Counted from the first letter of the stretch, positions 49,318 through 58,857 are shown. The stretch: DNA of 64,000 nucleotides from Halorubrum salipaludis (GCF_002286985.1 NZ_NSKC01000001.1:496001-560000); one strand, 5' to 3'. Notes: generated by a model from the letters alone, not told the origin. Numbers and translations are program-made.

Positions 49318-50328
49318 TCAGTCCTCGAACTCGGTCATTTCGGGCTCGAACTCCGGATCGATCGCGTCGCGCGTCTCGACGTACGCGTCCCGGTACCGGC
49401 GGAGCTTCCGCACGAGGACGTACCCGAACGCCCCCTGGAAGAGGAGCACGAAGACGAACAGGGAGACGACCTGCGGCAGCCCGGTCGCCAGCGAGAGCAC
49501 CGTGGTGACCGGGCCGACGAGCGAGTTGTACAGCGCGTGGATCGCGGCGGCGATGACGAGCCCCTTCACGACGATCGGCCCGCGGTGCTCCGGGTTGAAC
49601 TTGGCGAGCCCGAGGTAGTACCCCGCGAACGCGGAGTAGATGACGTGGCCCGGCCCGGCGAGCGCCCGGAGCGCGGCGATCCCGTCTCCCGCCCCCAGCA
49701 CGGCGACGCCGAGCGTCAGCTCTCCGAGCTCGACGTTCTGTGCGATGTACACCAGGTTCTCGATGACGACGAAGCCGAGCCCGGCGATGGCGCCGTACAC
49801 GGCCCCGTCGATGACGGCGTCGAACCGGGCGTCGGTGTACGCGTACAGCCGCACCGCGAGCAGCTTCACCGACTCCTCGACGGGGCCGACGATCAGGAAG
49901 AAGAAGAGCACGAGGCCGGGGAAGCCGAGCGGGTTGAAGAAGGGTTGGAGCTCGCTGTTGAGGACCGCCGCGAACGTCGCGGTCAGGATCGACAGCAGGA
50001 ACGTCGCCACCAGGAGCGAGAGCGGCTCCCCGGTCGTCACGTCGGACACGTACACGTACGCGGCGAGCCCGAGCGCCGGGACCGCGGAGAGCCCGACGAG
50101 CATCGCGACCGCCGGGTCGAAGACGAGCCCGAGCCCGAACGAGCCGAGGATCGCGAGGAGCCCTAAGAGTGCGACGAACACGACGAGCGCCTTCGCCGAC
50201 CGGGTGATGAGCCAGTGGAGCGCGACGGAGAGCCCGTCGAGGGAGGTTCGCTCCTCCCACGTGGCGATGTCGTAGAGGTCGCGGTCGTCGTCGGCGCGCG
50301 ACTCGACCGGGTCCGACCGAGATGGCAT
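49318..50328 (-). CDS. PrsW-family intramembrane metalloprotease
   Basis: A 336-residue membrane protein with about eight helices. Its PrsW signatures are PVEESVKLLAVRLYA (the EExxK metal site) and GPGHVIYSAFAGYYLG, with AAIHALYNSLVG in the third conserved block. Family members cleave membrane-bound substrates, such as anti-sigma factors in Bacillus; no substrate is suggested here. A soluble acidic N-terminus of about 45 residues precedes the first helix. The ATG at 50328 has a GGCTTAAGTCC element about 30 bp upstream, in the gap shared with the divergent DUF/FAU-1 pair. Confidence 0.88.
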   Translation of the reverse strand: MPSRSDPVESRADDDRDLYDIATWEERTSLDGLSVALHWLITRSAKALVVFVALLGLLAILGSFGLGLVFDPAVAMLVGLSAVPALGLAAYVYVSDVTTGEPLSLLVATFLLSILTATFAAVLNSELQPFFNPLGFPGLVLFFFLIVGPVEESVKLLAVRLYAYTDARFDAVIDGAVYGAIAGLGFVVIENLVYIAQNVELGELTLGVAVLGAGDGIAALRALAGPGHVIYSAFAGYYLGLAKFNPEHRGPIVVKGLVIAAAIHALYNSLVGPVTTVLSLATGLPQVVSLFVFVLLFQGAFGYVLVRKLRRYRDAYVETRDAIDPEFEPEMTEFED

Positions 50329-50473
50329 GCCCCGAGGTTCGGACCGGGGGGACTTAAGCCGTGGCGGGAGTCGGGGCCAGGGCGGTCGCGAGCGCCCGGT
50401 CGCGATCGCACGGTCGCGTTGCCCCGACGCGACGACCCGACAGGATTGAAACCGCGGCGACCGAAGGGGCGGT

Positions 50474-50914
50474 ATGCACTTCGATTCACGGACCCAGCGG
50501 GCCCTCCGCGAGGCGGGCCTCGACGCGGACGCGATCGCGTCCGCGTCCGACCGGGTCACCGAGCTCGTCGACGAGGACGCCGACCGGCTCCGGGCGTTCT
50601 TCGCGCCGGACGGACCCTACTACTCCGACATGGAGATGGCCCACAGCACCGCCGAGACGCAGGAGCACGCGACCGCCGACGTCGACCTGTTCACCCACGG
50701 GAGCGACCTCCGCGGCTACCTCTCGCTCGACGGGTGGGGCGTCCCGGTCGAGGGCGGGCGGGTGTTGCGGACGGCGGAGGCGGGAGGCGACGACGCGGTA
50801 GGGGGAGACAGCAAGGAGGACGGCGGCGACGAGATGCCCGTCCTCATCGAACTCTCGCTCGGCGCGACCGTCCACGACCGCGTCCGGTTCGCGCGCGATC
50901 GCGACGAGCTATGA
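50474..50914 (+). CDS. Conserved haloarchaeal protein, partner gene of FAU-1
   Basis: A 146-residue acidic protein beginning MHFDSRTQRALREAGLD. Conserved-looking blocks are PYYSDMEMAHSTAETQEHA and DLFTHGSDLRGYLSLDGWGV, and a C-terminal VLIELSLGATVHDRVRFA; a short Gly/Asp-rich loop interrupts the last part. I have seen this family in haloarchaea next to fau-1 but know no function. Its stop overlaps the FAU-1 start by 4 bp (ATGA at 50911-50914), so the two are translationally coupled and likely act together in RNA metabolism (inference). Confidence 0.8.
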   Translation: MHFDSRTQRALREAGLDADAIASASDRVTELVDEDADRLRAFFAPDGPYYSDMEMAHSTAETQEHATADVDLFTHGSDLRGYLSLDGWGVPVEGGRVLRTAEAGGDDAVGGDSKEDGGDEMPVLIELSLGATVHDRVRFARDRDEL

Positions 50915-52374
50915 AGGCCCGCGTACGCGGCATCTACGCGACGGCGCTCACCGAAGTCCTGCTCGACGCGGGCCACGAGGTCGTCGACGCCTCGCCGCCG
51001 ATCCGACGGCGCTTCGACGCCGAGTTCGGAAGCGACCCGCCGGACGCGCGGATCGCGACGACAGAGGACCGGCAGGGTGTCGGCGCGCACGGCGACCCCG
51101 AGGCGGTGGCGGCCCTCCGCGACCTCCTGACCGGTGCGGGGCTCGACGCGCTGGCGTGGGCCGATCCGACCCCGCCCGGAACCGTCCTCGACGGCGAGGT
51201 GACCGAGACGCTCGGCGGCGGGGCGGCCGTGCGGCTTCGCGTCGGCGGGAGCGAAAGCGGCGACGGCGCCGGAGAGACCGCCGAGGGATACCTCCCGTAC
51301 GGGAGCGTCGACGACCGGGTCGAGACGGGCGATTCGGTCCGGGTGCAGGTCCGCGAGTCCGCGGCGCCGTGGACGGACCGCCGCCCGGAGCTGGACGGGT
51401 CGCTCCGGGCGGGCGGCGGGCTCGTCGCGCTCGAACCCGGCTCGGGCACCCGCGTCGACGTGCGGAACGACGAGGCCGCCCGGGAGCTGTCGGGGATGCT
51501 CGACCTGCTCGGGTTGGAGCCGCCGGACGGGTGGCGCGCCGTCTGGAAGCCGCCCGCGGTCGACGCGGACACCGAGGCGCTCGAGGCCGGGCTCGACCGG
51601 GCGGTCGCGGCCGCGGAGGGGCTCGACGACGCCGTCGACGCGGCGGGCGGCGCCGGCGTCCTCGACGGCTCGGACCTCGTCCGCGAGGCGCCGCTGGCGA
51701 CCCCGAACGCCGGCGTCTGGGTGTGGTTCGGGCGCGAGAGCCGGTTCGCGCTCGACGACCGGCGCCGCGAGGTGGCCGCGACGATGCCGGGCCACCACCG
51801 CGTGAAGGCGGGGTCGGCGGACGCGTCCGCGGGCGTCGACCTCGCTGAGGCGCTCTGCGAGCCCGACCCGGACGCCGCGTTCCCGTTCGGGGTCGTGACG
51901 GACGCGTTCGGGCCGGCCGAGGGCGACGCGCTCCGCCTCGAACACGGCAAGCCAGACGGGCGGCTGATCACGCTCGGCGAGGCGACGGTGACCGCGGTCG
52001 ACGCCGACGGGTCGGTGACGGTCGAACGGGAGATGACCGGCGGCGGCACCTACGACGGGCTGGACGTGCCCCGTGAGGCCGGCGACGTCGCCGAGACGAG
52101 CCTGAAGGAGGGCCGGTGGTGGTACCCGACCACGTACCGCGGGCGCGACGGGGCGGTGCGCGGGACCTACGTCAACGTCTGCACTCCGGTCGAGGTGTTC
52201 CCGAACGCCGCCCGCTACGTGGACCTCCACGTCGACGTGGTGAAGCGCCCGGACGGGAGCGTCGAGCGCGTCGACGACGACGAGCTGCGAGAGGCGGAGG
52301 CGGCCGGCGAGGTGCCGGAACCGCTCGCGGAGAAGGCGCGGAGCGTGGCGTCGGCGCTGGAGAACGCGCTGTAG
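50911..52374 (+). CDS. fau-1: Ribonuclease FAU-1 (RNase E/G-like, AU-rich RNA-binding)
   Basis: A 487-residue archaeal FAU-1 homologue. The N-terminal half contains an S1-like RNA-binding region (VLDGEVTETLGGGAAVRLRVG, EGYLPYGSVDDRVETGDSVRVQV). The C-terminal half has the DUF402-type block (KEGRWWYPTTYRGRDGAVRG, YVNVCTPVEVFP, YVDLHVDVVKRPDG). Biochemically characterised Pyrococcus FAU-1 binds AU-rich RNA and degrades rRNA precursors. Second gene of a two-gene unit with the protein just upstream, overlapping by 4 bp. Length fits the family. Confidence 0.9.
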   Translation: MKARVRGIYATALTEVLLDAGHEVVDASPPIRRRFDAEFGSDPPDARIATTEDRQGVGAHGDPEAVAALRDLLTGAGLDALAWADPTPPGTVLDGEVTETLGGGAAVRLRVGGSESGDGAGETAEGYLPYGSVDDRVETGDSVRVQVRESAAPWTDRRPELDGSLRAGGGLVALEPGSGTRVDVRNDEAARELSGMLDLLGLEPPDGWRAVWKPPAVDADTEALEAGLDRAVAAAEGLDDAVDAAGGAGVLDGSDLVREAPLATPNAGVWVWFGRESRFALDDRRREVAATMPGHHRVKAGSADASAGVDLAEALCEPDPDAAFPFGVVTDAFGPAEGDALRLEHGKPDGRLITLGEATVTAVDADGSVTVEREMTGGGTYDGLDVPREAGDVAETSLKEGRWWYPTTYRGRDGAVRGTYVNVCTPVEVFPNAARYVDLHVDVVKRPDGSVERVDDDELREAEAAGEVPEPLAEKARSVASALENAL

Positions 52375-52530
52375 GCGGCCGACGCGTCGGCGGCGGACAC
52401 GGCGGAGACGGACGCGTCGAAGCCAGACGCACGGTAGGGCCGCTACGTCGAAGACGGAGACCGCGTCGCGAGCGGCCCCGGTACGCGATTTCGACTCGAT
52501 CGTTTCGAAATCCAATCACATCAGATCCTT

Positions 52531-52546
52531 ACAATAACATTATTGT
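52531..52546. promoter_or_regulatory. Palindrome in the GH97 gene promoter
   Basis: ACAATAA-CA-TTATTGT is a perfect 7-bp inverted repeat. It ends 24 bp before the GH97 ATG at 52571, so it overlaps the expected TATA position. It may be both the TATA element and an operator; the binding protein is unknown. Confidence 0.6.
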
Positions 52547-52570
52547 TCACCGTATTCACGTGTCGGTAGG

Positions 52571-55500
52571 ATGCGTGAGAAAGAATCACAGCAAACGTTT
52601 GGCGAATCGACGCGGCGAGGGTTCCTCGGGGGCGTGGGGGCGCTCGTGGCCGCGGCCGCCTACTCGCGGGACGTGTCGGCCGACGACGCGGCGCGGGTCG
52701 CAAACGGGGACGACGACCCGGTTCAGACCGTCTCGTCGCCGGACGGGTCGATCGCGGTGACGGTCGACGTCGCCGACGGGATCCCGACCTACGAGGTCGC
52801 CCGCGGCGGGACGACCTACGTCGAGCCGTCGGCGCTCGGGTTCGACTTCCGGAACCAGCCGGCGTTCGGGGCGTCGGCGGCCGGCGGCGGGGAGGGGGAG
52901 GGAGACGTTCCCCTGACCGTCACCGGCACCGAGCGCGAGACGGCGACCGAGGCGTGGGAGCCCGTCTGGGGCGCGTTCGACGAGGTGTCCGCGGCGTACG
53001 AACAGCTCAGCGTCGGGCTCGCGGAAGCGGGCGGTGAGGGTGAGTCCGGCGGCGAGAGCGAGACGGAGACCGACGGGCGTAGCGCCACCCTCCAGATCCG
53101 CGTCTTCGACGACGGGATCGGGCTGCGGGTCGTCCTCGGTGAGGGGTTCGCGAGCAACCAGGATCGGGCGGTGATCGAGGCGGAGAACACGGGCGTGGCG
53201 TTCGCGGACGACTACGACGCGTGGTGGATCGCGAACGAGGTGACCAACCCGCGGTTCGAACAGGAGTACGCGGAGACGCCCCTCTCGGAGATACCGGGCG
53301 GGACCCGAGAGACGCGGCCGACCGGGACGCCGATCCGGACGGGCGCGCACACGCCCCTCACCGTCGACGCCAGCGGCGACGGCGACGGCGCGTACCTGAG
53401 CGTCCACGAGGCGAACCTCGACGACTACGCCGCGGCGACGCTCGCCCCCCGCGGCGGCGACGGCGGGACCGCCTTCGGTACCGAGCTCACTCCCCTTCCC
53501 GACGGGACGAAGGCGTCGCTGGAACTGCCGGCGACCACGCCGTGGCGGACGATCCAGCTCGTCGACCGGCCGGGCGAGCTGATCGAGTCGCAGCTCGTCC
53601 CCCTGCTCTCCGACCCCCTCGACGAGTCGGCGCTGCCGGCGGTGGGGGGCGAGGCGGACACGAGCTGGATCGAGCCCCGGAAGTACGTCGGCATCTGGTG
53701 GACGATGATCGCCGGGTCGGCCAACTGGGAGTACAGGTCGGACGACGCGATCGCGGGCGAGGGGGGCAATCCGGCGGCCTACACCCACGGCGCCCGGACC
53801 GAGCGGATGAAGCGGTACATGCGGTTCGCGAGCGAGAACGGCATCGACAGCGTGCTCGTCGAGGGGTGGAACGAGGGGTGGGACACCTACCCCGGCGACG
53901 GGAGCGGGTTCGGGTTCGGCGTCGGCGACTCGTACCCGGACTTCGACGTACCCGAGGTGACCGGCTTCGGCGCCGCCCTGTCCGACCCGGTCGAGATGAC
54001 GATCCACAACGAGACCGCCGGGAACCTCCCGCAGTACGAGTCCGCGGTCGTCGACGAGGACGTGTTCGCGGGGTACGAGAGCCAGGGGATCGGCTCGATC
54101 AAGAACGGCTACGTCTCCGACCCCGGGCTCGGGATCGACGGCGACGGCGCCGAGCCGACCCACAACCAGCACAACCAGCTCGCGGTGAACCACCACCGGC
54201 TGGTGATCCGCGAGGCCGCCGCGAACCGCCAGCTGCTGGAGATCCACGAGGGGATCAAGCCGACCGGCGAGATCCGCACCTACCCGAACGTGGCCAACCG
54301 CGAGGTGGTGAAGGCCCAGGAGTACGACGGGTTCGGCCAGCTCGGGTCGAACGTCGGCCGCGACCACCACGTCACGCTTCCGTTCACGCGAAACCTCGCG
54401 GGGCCGGTGAGCTTCCAGCCGGGCATCTTCGACATCACCTTCGGCGACGACCGCGGCGACCAGGTCCAGACGACCCGCGCGAAGCAGCTCGCGATGTACC
54501 CGACCTACCTCAGCGGGCTCCAGATGGCCGCCGACCGCATCGAGGCGTACGTCGACGAGACGTTCGAGGTCGGCGAAGCGCTCCAGGCCGCTGCCGGCGA
54601 GCTCGACGGACTCGTCACCGACGACTCGTGGCGGAACGCGTTCGGGACCAACTTCGTCGCGGTCGACCCCAACCGCGCGCCGAGCGGGTCGTCGGTCTCC
54701 TTCACGGTCCGCGACGTGCCGGCGGCGGGGACCTACGACCTCCACCTCCGGTACGCGAGCGCCCCGGAGGAGAACGCGGGACGGGTGATCGGCGCGGGCG
54801 GCCCCCGCGCGACGCTGCGTGTCAACGACGGCAGCCGGACGATCGAGCCCGAGTTCACCGACTACTGGGACGACTGGGACGTGTTCACGACCGAGGTCGA
54901 GTTGACCGCGGGCGACAACGAGATTGCGATCGAACTCGACTACGCGGAGGACGAGAACGGGTTCACCGGTGACGTCGGCGGCTTCAACCTCAACGCGGTC
55001 GCGGTCACGGAGTCGGGCGAGCCCTCCCCGGTCCCGGCAGAGTACGAGGGGTACGAGCCCGACAGCGAGAACTTCGACGCCGAGCCGGAGTTCGGGTTCA
55101 TCGAGTCGGTCCCGGCGGCCGGCTGGGACGAGACCCGCGTCGTCGGCTCCGCGATCGGCGAGTACCTCGCGATCGCGCGCCGATACGGCGACGAGTGGTA
55201 CCTCGGGGTCATGACCGACGGCGACGGCCGGGCGGTCGACGTGCCGCTTGATTTCCTCGCGCCCGGGAACTCGGGCGGGAAGGGGAACCGAGACGGCGGA
55301 AACGGCAACGGGGGTGGGAAGGGACGCGGCAACGGCGACGGGCAGGGACGCGGAAACGGCAATGGGCGGGGACGCGGCGACGGAAACGCCGGCAACGGGA
55401 GGGGCCGAAACGGTCCGAAGTACGTCGCCGAGATCCACTCCGACGCGCTCGGCGCCGGCGTCGACGCTGACCCGACCGGGGTCCGCATCGACGAGGCGGT

Positions 55501-56563
55501 CGTCACGCCGAGTTCGACCCTGTTGGCGTCGCTGGCGCCGAGCGGCGGGACCGCGGTGAAACTGCGCCCGGCGCGGGGCCGCGAGATCAACCGGCTCCCG
55601 GAGTACGAGCGACCGGAACAGACGATCTCCGTGTCGATCGCCGACGAGGCCGACCTCGGGGAGTCGTTTATCACCGGGACCGGCTCCAACGACGCGCCCT
55701 TCGTCGGCGGGACCACGGTCGAGGTCGTCGTCGACGGCGAGGTCGCCGCGCTCGACAACGTCCGGCTCCCGCCGAACGCGACCGACGAGACGGTGGACCT
55801 CGGCTTCAACATCTCGCGGATCGGGACCTTCGACGTGGCGGTCCGCGAGGCTGACGGCGGCACCGAACTGGCGTCCGAGAGCGTGACGATCGCCCCCGGC
55901 GACCTCGTCTCGGAGCTCACCGATCCCGCCGGCGACGACCACGGCCCCGGCGAGTACGTCTACCCCACGAGTGGAGATTTCCAAGAGGGCGCGTTCGACC
56001 TGCGCTCGTTCCGGGTGCTGGAGACGGACGAGGAGTACCGATTCGCGTTCGAGGTCGAGAACCTGTACGACACGTTCGGCGGCGACTTCTCGCCGCACTA
56101 CTTCCTCGTGTACCTGCGCGATCCCGAGGCGGACGGGGGACGGACGGACGCGCTCGACGACATCGGACTCACCGCCGAGTTCGCCGACCCGTGGCAGTAC
56201 CGGATCGACGCGAGTGGGTTCGGGAGGGGGATCGCCGACGCCGACGGGGCGAGCCTCGGCACGCCGGAGGTGTTCGTCAGCTTCGAGTCGAACGTCGCGG
56301 TCCTCTCCGTTCCGAAGTCCGCGCTCGGCGGCGCGGACCTCTCCGACTGGGAGGTCCTCCCGGTCGTGGGCTCGGAGGACCGCGGCAGCCTCCGGCCGGT
56401 CGCGGTCGACGCGAAGAACTACGTCTTCGGCGGCGCCCGCGAGGGCGCGGCCGACAACGCCCCGCGGGTGATCGACCTGATCACACCCGACGGTGTCTCG
56501 CAGGCGGACGCGCTCGATTACGGCGCCGATACCCTCGCGACGCTCCCGTTCACGTCGCTGTAG
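52571..56563 (+). CDS. Secreted GH97 alpha-glucosidase with CBM35-like and glucodextranase C-like domains
   Basis: A 1330-residue exported glycosidase. The Tat signal has STRRGFLGGVGALVAAAA (residues 13-30). GH97_N (about 50-370) is followed by the TIM-barrel catalytic domain (about 375-690) with LVEGWNEGWDTY near 430, IHEGIKPTGE near 560 and VKAQEYDGF. The last two keep Glu where the inverting SusB-type enzymes have theirs. A CBM35-like module (about 694-815) is inserted before the GH97 C-terminal sandwich (WDETRVVGSAIGEYLAIARR), itself split by a Gly/Asn/Arg-rich linker (about 900-950). The final 220 residues (DPAGDDHGPGEYVYPTSGDF, FLVYLRDPEADGG) match glucodextranase C-type domains. Likely releases glucose from starch-type glucans; specificity is inferred. 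Confidence 0.9.
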   Translation: MREKESQQTFGESTRRGFLGGVGALVAAAAYSRDVSADDAARVANGDDDPVQTVSSPDGSIAVTVDVADGIPTYEVARGGTTYVEPSALGFDFRNQPAFGASAAGGGEGEGDVPLTVTGTERETATEAWEPVWGAFDEVSAAYEQLSVGLAEAGGEGESGGESETETDGRSATLQIRVFDDGIGLRVVLGEGFASNQDRAVIEAENTGVAFADDYDAWWIANEVTNPRFEQEYAETPLSEIPGGTRETRPTGTPIRTGAHTPLTVDASGDGDGAYLSVHEANLDDYAAATLAPRGGDGGTAFGTELTPLPDGTKASLELPATTPWRTIQLVDRPGELIESQLVPLLSDPLDESALPAVGGEADTSWIEPRKYVGIWWTMIAGSANWEYRSDDAIAGEGGNPAAYTHGARTERMKRYMRFASENGIDSVLVEGWNEGWDTYPGDGSGFGFGVGDSYPDFDVPEVTGFGAALSDPVEMTIHNETAGNLPQYESAVVDEDVFAGYESQGIGSIKNGYVSDPGLGIDGDGAEPTHNQHNQLAVNHHRLVIREAAANRQLLEIHEGIKPTGEIRTYPNVANREVVKAQEYDGFGQLGSNVGRDHHVTLPFTRNLAGPVSFQPGIFDITFGDDRGDQVQTTRAKQLAMYPTYLSGLQMAADRIEAYVDETFEVGEALQAAAGELDGLVTDDSWRNAFGTNFVAVDPNRAPSGSSVSFTVRDVPAAGTYDLHLRYASAPEENAGRVIGAGGPRATLRVNDGSRTIEPEFTDYWDDWDVFTTEVELTAGDNEIAIELDYAEDENGFTGDVGGFNLNAVAVTESGEPSPVPAEYEGYEPDSENFDAEPEFGFIESVPAAGWDETRVVGSAIGEYLAIARRYGDEWYLGVMTDGDGRAVDVPLDFLAPGNSGGKGNRDGGNGNGGGKGRGNGDGQGRGNGNGRGRGDGNAGNGRGRNGPKYVAEIHSDALGAGVDADPTGVRIDEAVVTPSSTLLASLAPSGGTAVKLRPARGREINRLPEYERPEQTISVSIADEADLGESFITGTGSNDAPFVGGTTVEVVVDGEVAALDNVRLPPNATDETVDLGFNISRIGTFDVAVREADGGTELASESVTIAPGDLVSELTDPAGDDHGPGEYVYPTSGDFQEGAFDLRSFRVLETDEEYRFAFEVENLYDTFGGDFSPHYFLVYLRDPEADGGRTDALDDIGLTAEFADPWQYRIDASGFGRGIADADGASLGTPEVFVSFESNVAVLSVPKSALGGADLSDWEVLPVVGSEDRGSLRPVAVDAKNYVFGGAREGAADNAPRVIDLITPDGVSQADALDYGADTLATLPFTSL

Positions 56564-56593
56564 GGGGAGGAGGGCGGGGTCGGCCCGCCGCGC

Positions 56594-56929
56594 TCAGAAG
56601 TGGTTCGCGGACTCGGTCTCGTGTTTCAGCTCCCCGCCGCGGCCGCCCTCGACGGTGGAGGCGCCCTGGTCGCCGGAGGAGGCGGTCCGCACCGTCACGT
56701 TCTCCACCTCGTCGAAGTCCATGATCAGGTCGCGGCGGATGTTGTCGGCGGTGATGTTCGAGATTCCGCAGCCGGAGCAGGTGCCGCCGAGCTCGACGAC
56801 GACCTCGCCGGTCTCGGCGTCCGCCTCGCGCACGACGCTCGTGCCGCCGTGCATCTGGATGATCGGCATCTGTCCGACCATCCACTCCTCGACCCGGTCC
56901 GCGAGGCTTTCGTCGCTCTCGTCGCTCAT
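56594..56929 (-). CDS. NifU-like C-terminal domain protein (Fe-S scaffold/carrier)
   Basis: A 111-residue protein with the NifU C-terminal (Nfu) domain: [14 protein letters not shown] and the cluster-binding [16 protein letters not shown] with the CxxC pair, which holds a bridging 4Fe-4S cluster between two monomers. It delivers clusters to apoproteins. Acidic N-terminus ([12 protein letters not shown]). The C-terminal 25 residues are Gly-rich. It is convergent with the GH97 gene, 30 bp apart. Confidence 0.92.
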   Translation of the reverse strand: MSDESDESLADRVEEWMVGQMPIIQMHGGTSVVREADAETGEVVVELGGTCSGCGISNITADNIRRDLIMDFDEVENVTVRTASSGDQGASTVEGGRGGELKHETESANHF

Positions 56930-57030
56930 TACCACGCCTTCGCGGCCGAACCTATGGAAGCTTGCGGTTTGCGAGCACGGCGAAAGCGAGAAAGGAACTG
57001 TGTCACCGTCGATCCTGCGGGAGAGACCGG

Positions 57031-57357
57031 TCACTCCTCGGGCGGATCCCGTCGGTCTCCGTCGTTCGGGAGCCGAGTGGGGTCCGCGGGGTCGTCGCCG
57101 TGCATCGAGTCGTCGCGTTCGAGGAGATAGAGGAGGGGCCCCAAGGCCGCGATCACGAGCACGCCGGGAATCGGCGCGTCGGGGACGAGGAGGACGGTGG
57201 TCGCGGCGACGCCGGACGTGACGAGGACGAAGGCGGCCCACAGGCCCGGCGATCCGAGGTCGACGCCGACCGCCTCGGCGTCGCGGTAGACGAGCGCGGC
57301 CGCGACCGCGGCGAGGGCCGCGGCGATCCCGGCGCCGAGGACCGTGGTGAGGGACAT
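57031..57357 (-). CDS. Small membrane protein (108 aa)
   Basis: Three hydrophobic segments ([59 protein letters not shown]) are followed by a polar 30-residue C-terminus with [10 protein letters not shown]. The ATG at 57357 has a CCTTTTTCGCC TATA element about 30 bp upstream. No family recognised. The gene is followed leftward by a 101-bp gap to the NifU-like start. Confidence 0.7.
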   Translation of the reverse strand: MSLTTVLGAGIAAALAAVAAALVYRDAEAVGVDLGSPGLWAAFVLVTSGVAATTVLLVPDAPIPGVLVIAALGPLLYLLERDDSMHGDDPADPTRLPNDGDRRDPPEE

Positions 57358-57524
57358 ACCGATCGTTCGGTCGAGAGGCGAAAAAGGGTGTCGCGAGCGG
57401 ACGGGAGAGTGCGTGAGACGGAAAGCGAATCGGAGGGATGGAAGAGAGAGGAAGAAAGGGAGAGAGGGGAGAGGGAGAAGAGGAAAGAGAAAAGCCCCGC
57501 GGACCGCGGCGGAGAGCGCGACGA

Positions 57525-58130
57525 CTACGGCGCCTCGCCCGTCTCGATGGAGAACGAATCGCGGGGGTACGCGACGCAGGTCAGGGTGTAGCCGTCGTCG
57601 ATCTCGGCCTCCTCGAGCATCTGCTGGTTGTCGTGCTCGACGTAGTCCTCCGAGGGGCCGTCCGTGATGTGGCCGGCACAGGAGACGCACTGGCCCTGAC
57701 GGCAGGCGTACGGGAGGTCCCACCCCTCGTCTTCGCCCTGCTCTAAGATCGGCTGGTCGTTGGAGAGCTCGACGGTCTCGCCCTGCTTGACGAACTCGAC
57801 CTCGAAGTACTCGACCTCGTCTTCGGGGATGTCGCCGGGACCGGAGCCGCCGGCCTCGCCGTCCTCCAGTTCGCCCCCTTCGCCCTCGGCGCCCCCGGCG
57901 GGGATCGCCCCGCCGCCACCGCCGCCGCCGATGGCGCGGTTCCCGGGCTCGGGGAACTCGGTCTCGGGGACCGCGGACGCCCGGCGTTCGAGCACCTCGT
58001 CCGAGATGTCGGTCGCGGGCTCCCACCCTGTCCCCTTCAGGCTGCTGACGAAAACGACCAGCAGCGTCGCGATCGCCCCGAGAACGATCGCGGGCGTGTT
58101 CGCGACGTTCGCAATGAGCGGGTTGAGCAT
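57525..58130 (-). CDS. Membrane-anchored 2Fe-2S ferredoxin
   Basis: A 201-residue protein: one N-terminal membrane helix ([20 protein letters not shown]), a Gly/Glu-rich linker (about 65-105, with a run of seven Gly), then a plant-type 2Fe-2S domain with [15 protein letters not shown] and the later [10 protein letters not shown]. It would pass electrons at the membrane surface; partner unknown. A TATA-like GGCCTTAAACC is about 30 bp before the ATG at 58130. The 170-bp region downstream is largely a homopurine strand. Confidence 0.88.
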   Translation of the reverse strand: MLNPLIANVANTPAIVLGAIATLLVVFVSSLKGTGWEPATDISDEVLERRASAVPETEFPEPGNRAIGGGGGGGAIPAGGAEGEGGELEDGEAGGSGPGDIPEDEVEYFEVEFVKQGETVELSNDQPILEQGEDEGWDLPYACRQGQCVSCAGHITDGPSEDYVEHDNQQMLEEAEIDDGYTLTCVAYPRDSFSIETGEAP

Positions 58131-58234
58131 ACGAACGGATTAGAAGAGGTGGTTTAAGGCCGTTTTGATCGGTCCAACCGCGCGAGCGGGCTCGGCACCG
58201 GGATGTCGCCGGGGGGTCACCGGGGCGTCGACGG

Positions 58235-58324
58235 GGCGTCACCGGGCCGTCGCCGTGGCGTCACCGGGCCGTCGCCGTGGCGTCCGGACGTCTATCCCGG
58301 GCGTCTGGACGTCGATCCCGGGCG
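58235..58324. repeat. Short tandem repeats upstream of the PUA-domain gene
   Basis: GGCGTCACCGGGCCGTCGCC plus GT occurs twice in tandem (58235-58256 and 58257-58278), and GGACGTCKATCCCGGGCG occurs at 58286-58303 and 58307-58324. The stretch is gene-free and ends at the TATA region (CCATTTATCGG, about 58342) of the next gene. Confidence 0.65.
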
Positions 58325-58374
58325 ACCGCCGACGGAGCGGTCCATTTATCGGCCGAGCGGTCGACTTGACCCGC

Positions 58375-58857
58375 ATGGAAGTGAAATCGCGGCACCACCT
58401 CCGGAGCGACGACATCGCGGCGATCCGCGAGGCGGTCGCCGACCACCTCGGCGTCGACATCGACGGGGACGCCTTCGAGCTCGTCGAGTTCGTGGACGCG
58501 GACGTCGAGCTCGTGTTAGTCGACGGCGAGCCGGCGGTCTTCTACGTCGACGACGACGAGCCGTTCCTCACCGTGCGGGGCGCGAACGACTACGAGCCGG
58601 AGACCGGCATCGTCACCGTCGACTCCGGCGCCATCTCGTTCGTCTCCGACGGTGCCGACGTGATGCGTCCCGGCATCGTCGAGGCCGACGCGGCGATCCG
58701 CGAGGGCGACCTCGTCGTGATCGCGGAGGAGACCCACGGGAAGGTGCTCGCGGTCGGCCGCGCGATGGTCGACGGCGACGAGATGGTCGGCGACAGCGGG
58801 AAGGTCGTCGAGTCGATCCACCACGTCGGCGACGAGCTGTACGAGTTCTCGGCGTGA
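58375..58857 (+). CDS. PUA-domain RNA-binding protein
   Basis: A 160-residue protein with an N-terminal archaeal pre-PUA-like half (SRHHLRSDDIAAIREAVAD, FELVEFVDADVELVLVDGEP, AVFYVDDDEPFLTV) and a C-terminal PUA domain (about 78-155: VTVDSGAISFVSDGADVMRPGI, EGDLVVIAEETHGKVLAVGRA). This matches the archaeal MCT-1/DENR-like or Tma20-type PUA proteins thought to bind tRNA or the ribosome. A TATA-like CCATTTATCGG lies about 30 bp before the ATG. Role inferred from domains only. Confidence 0.87.
   Translation: MEVKSRHHLRSDDIAAIREAVADHLGVDIDGDAFELVEFVDADVELVLVDGEPAVFYVDDDEPFLTVRGANDYEPETGIVTVDSGAISFVSDGADVMRPGIVEADAAIREGDLVVIAEETHGKVLAVGRAMVDGDEMVGDSGKVVESIHHVGDELYEFSA

Noticed and set aside
53221-54972. 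583-codon frame inside the GH97 gene
   Set aside because: Same strand, shifted by one; Arg-rich shadow with no domain pattern.
58201-58330. CRISPR-like repeat array
   Set aside because: Only two tandem 22-bp copies without spacers, and a second unrelated pair. No cas genes are in the window.
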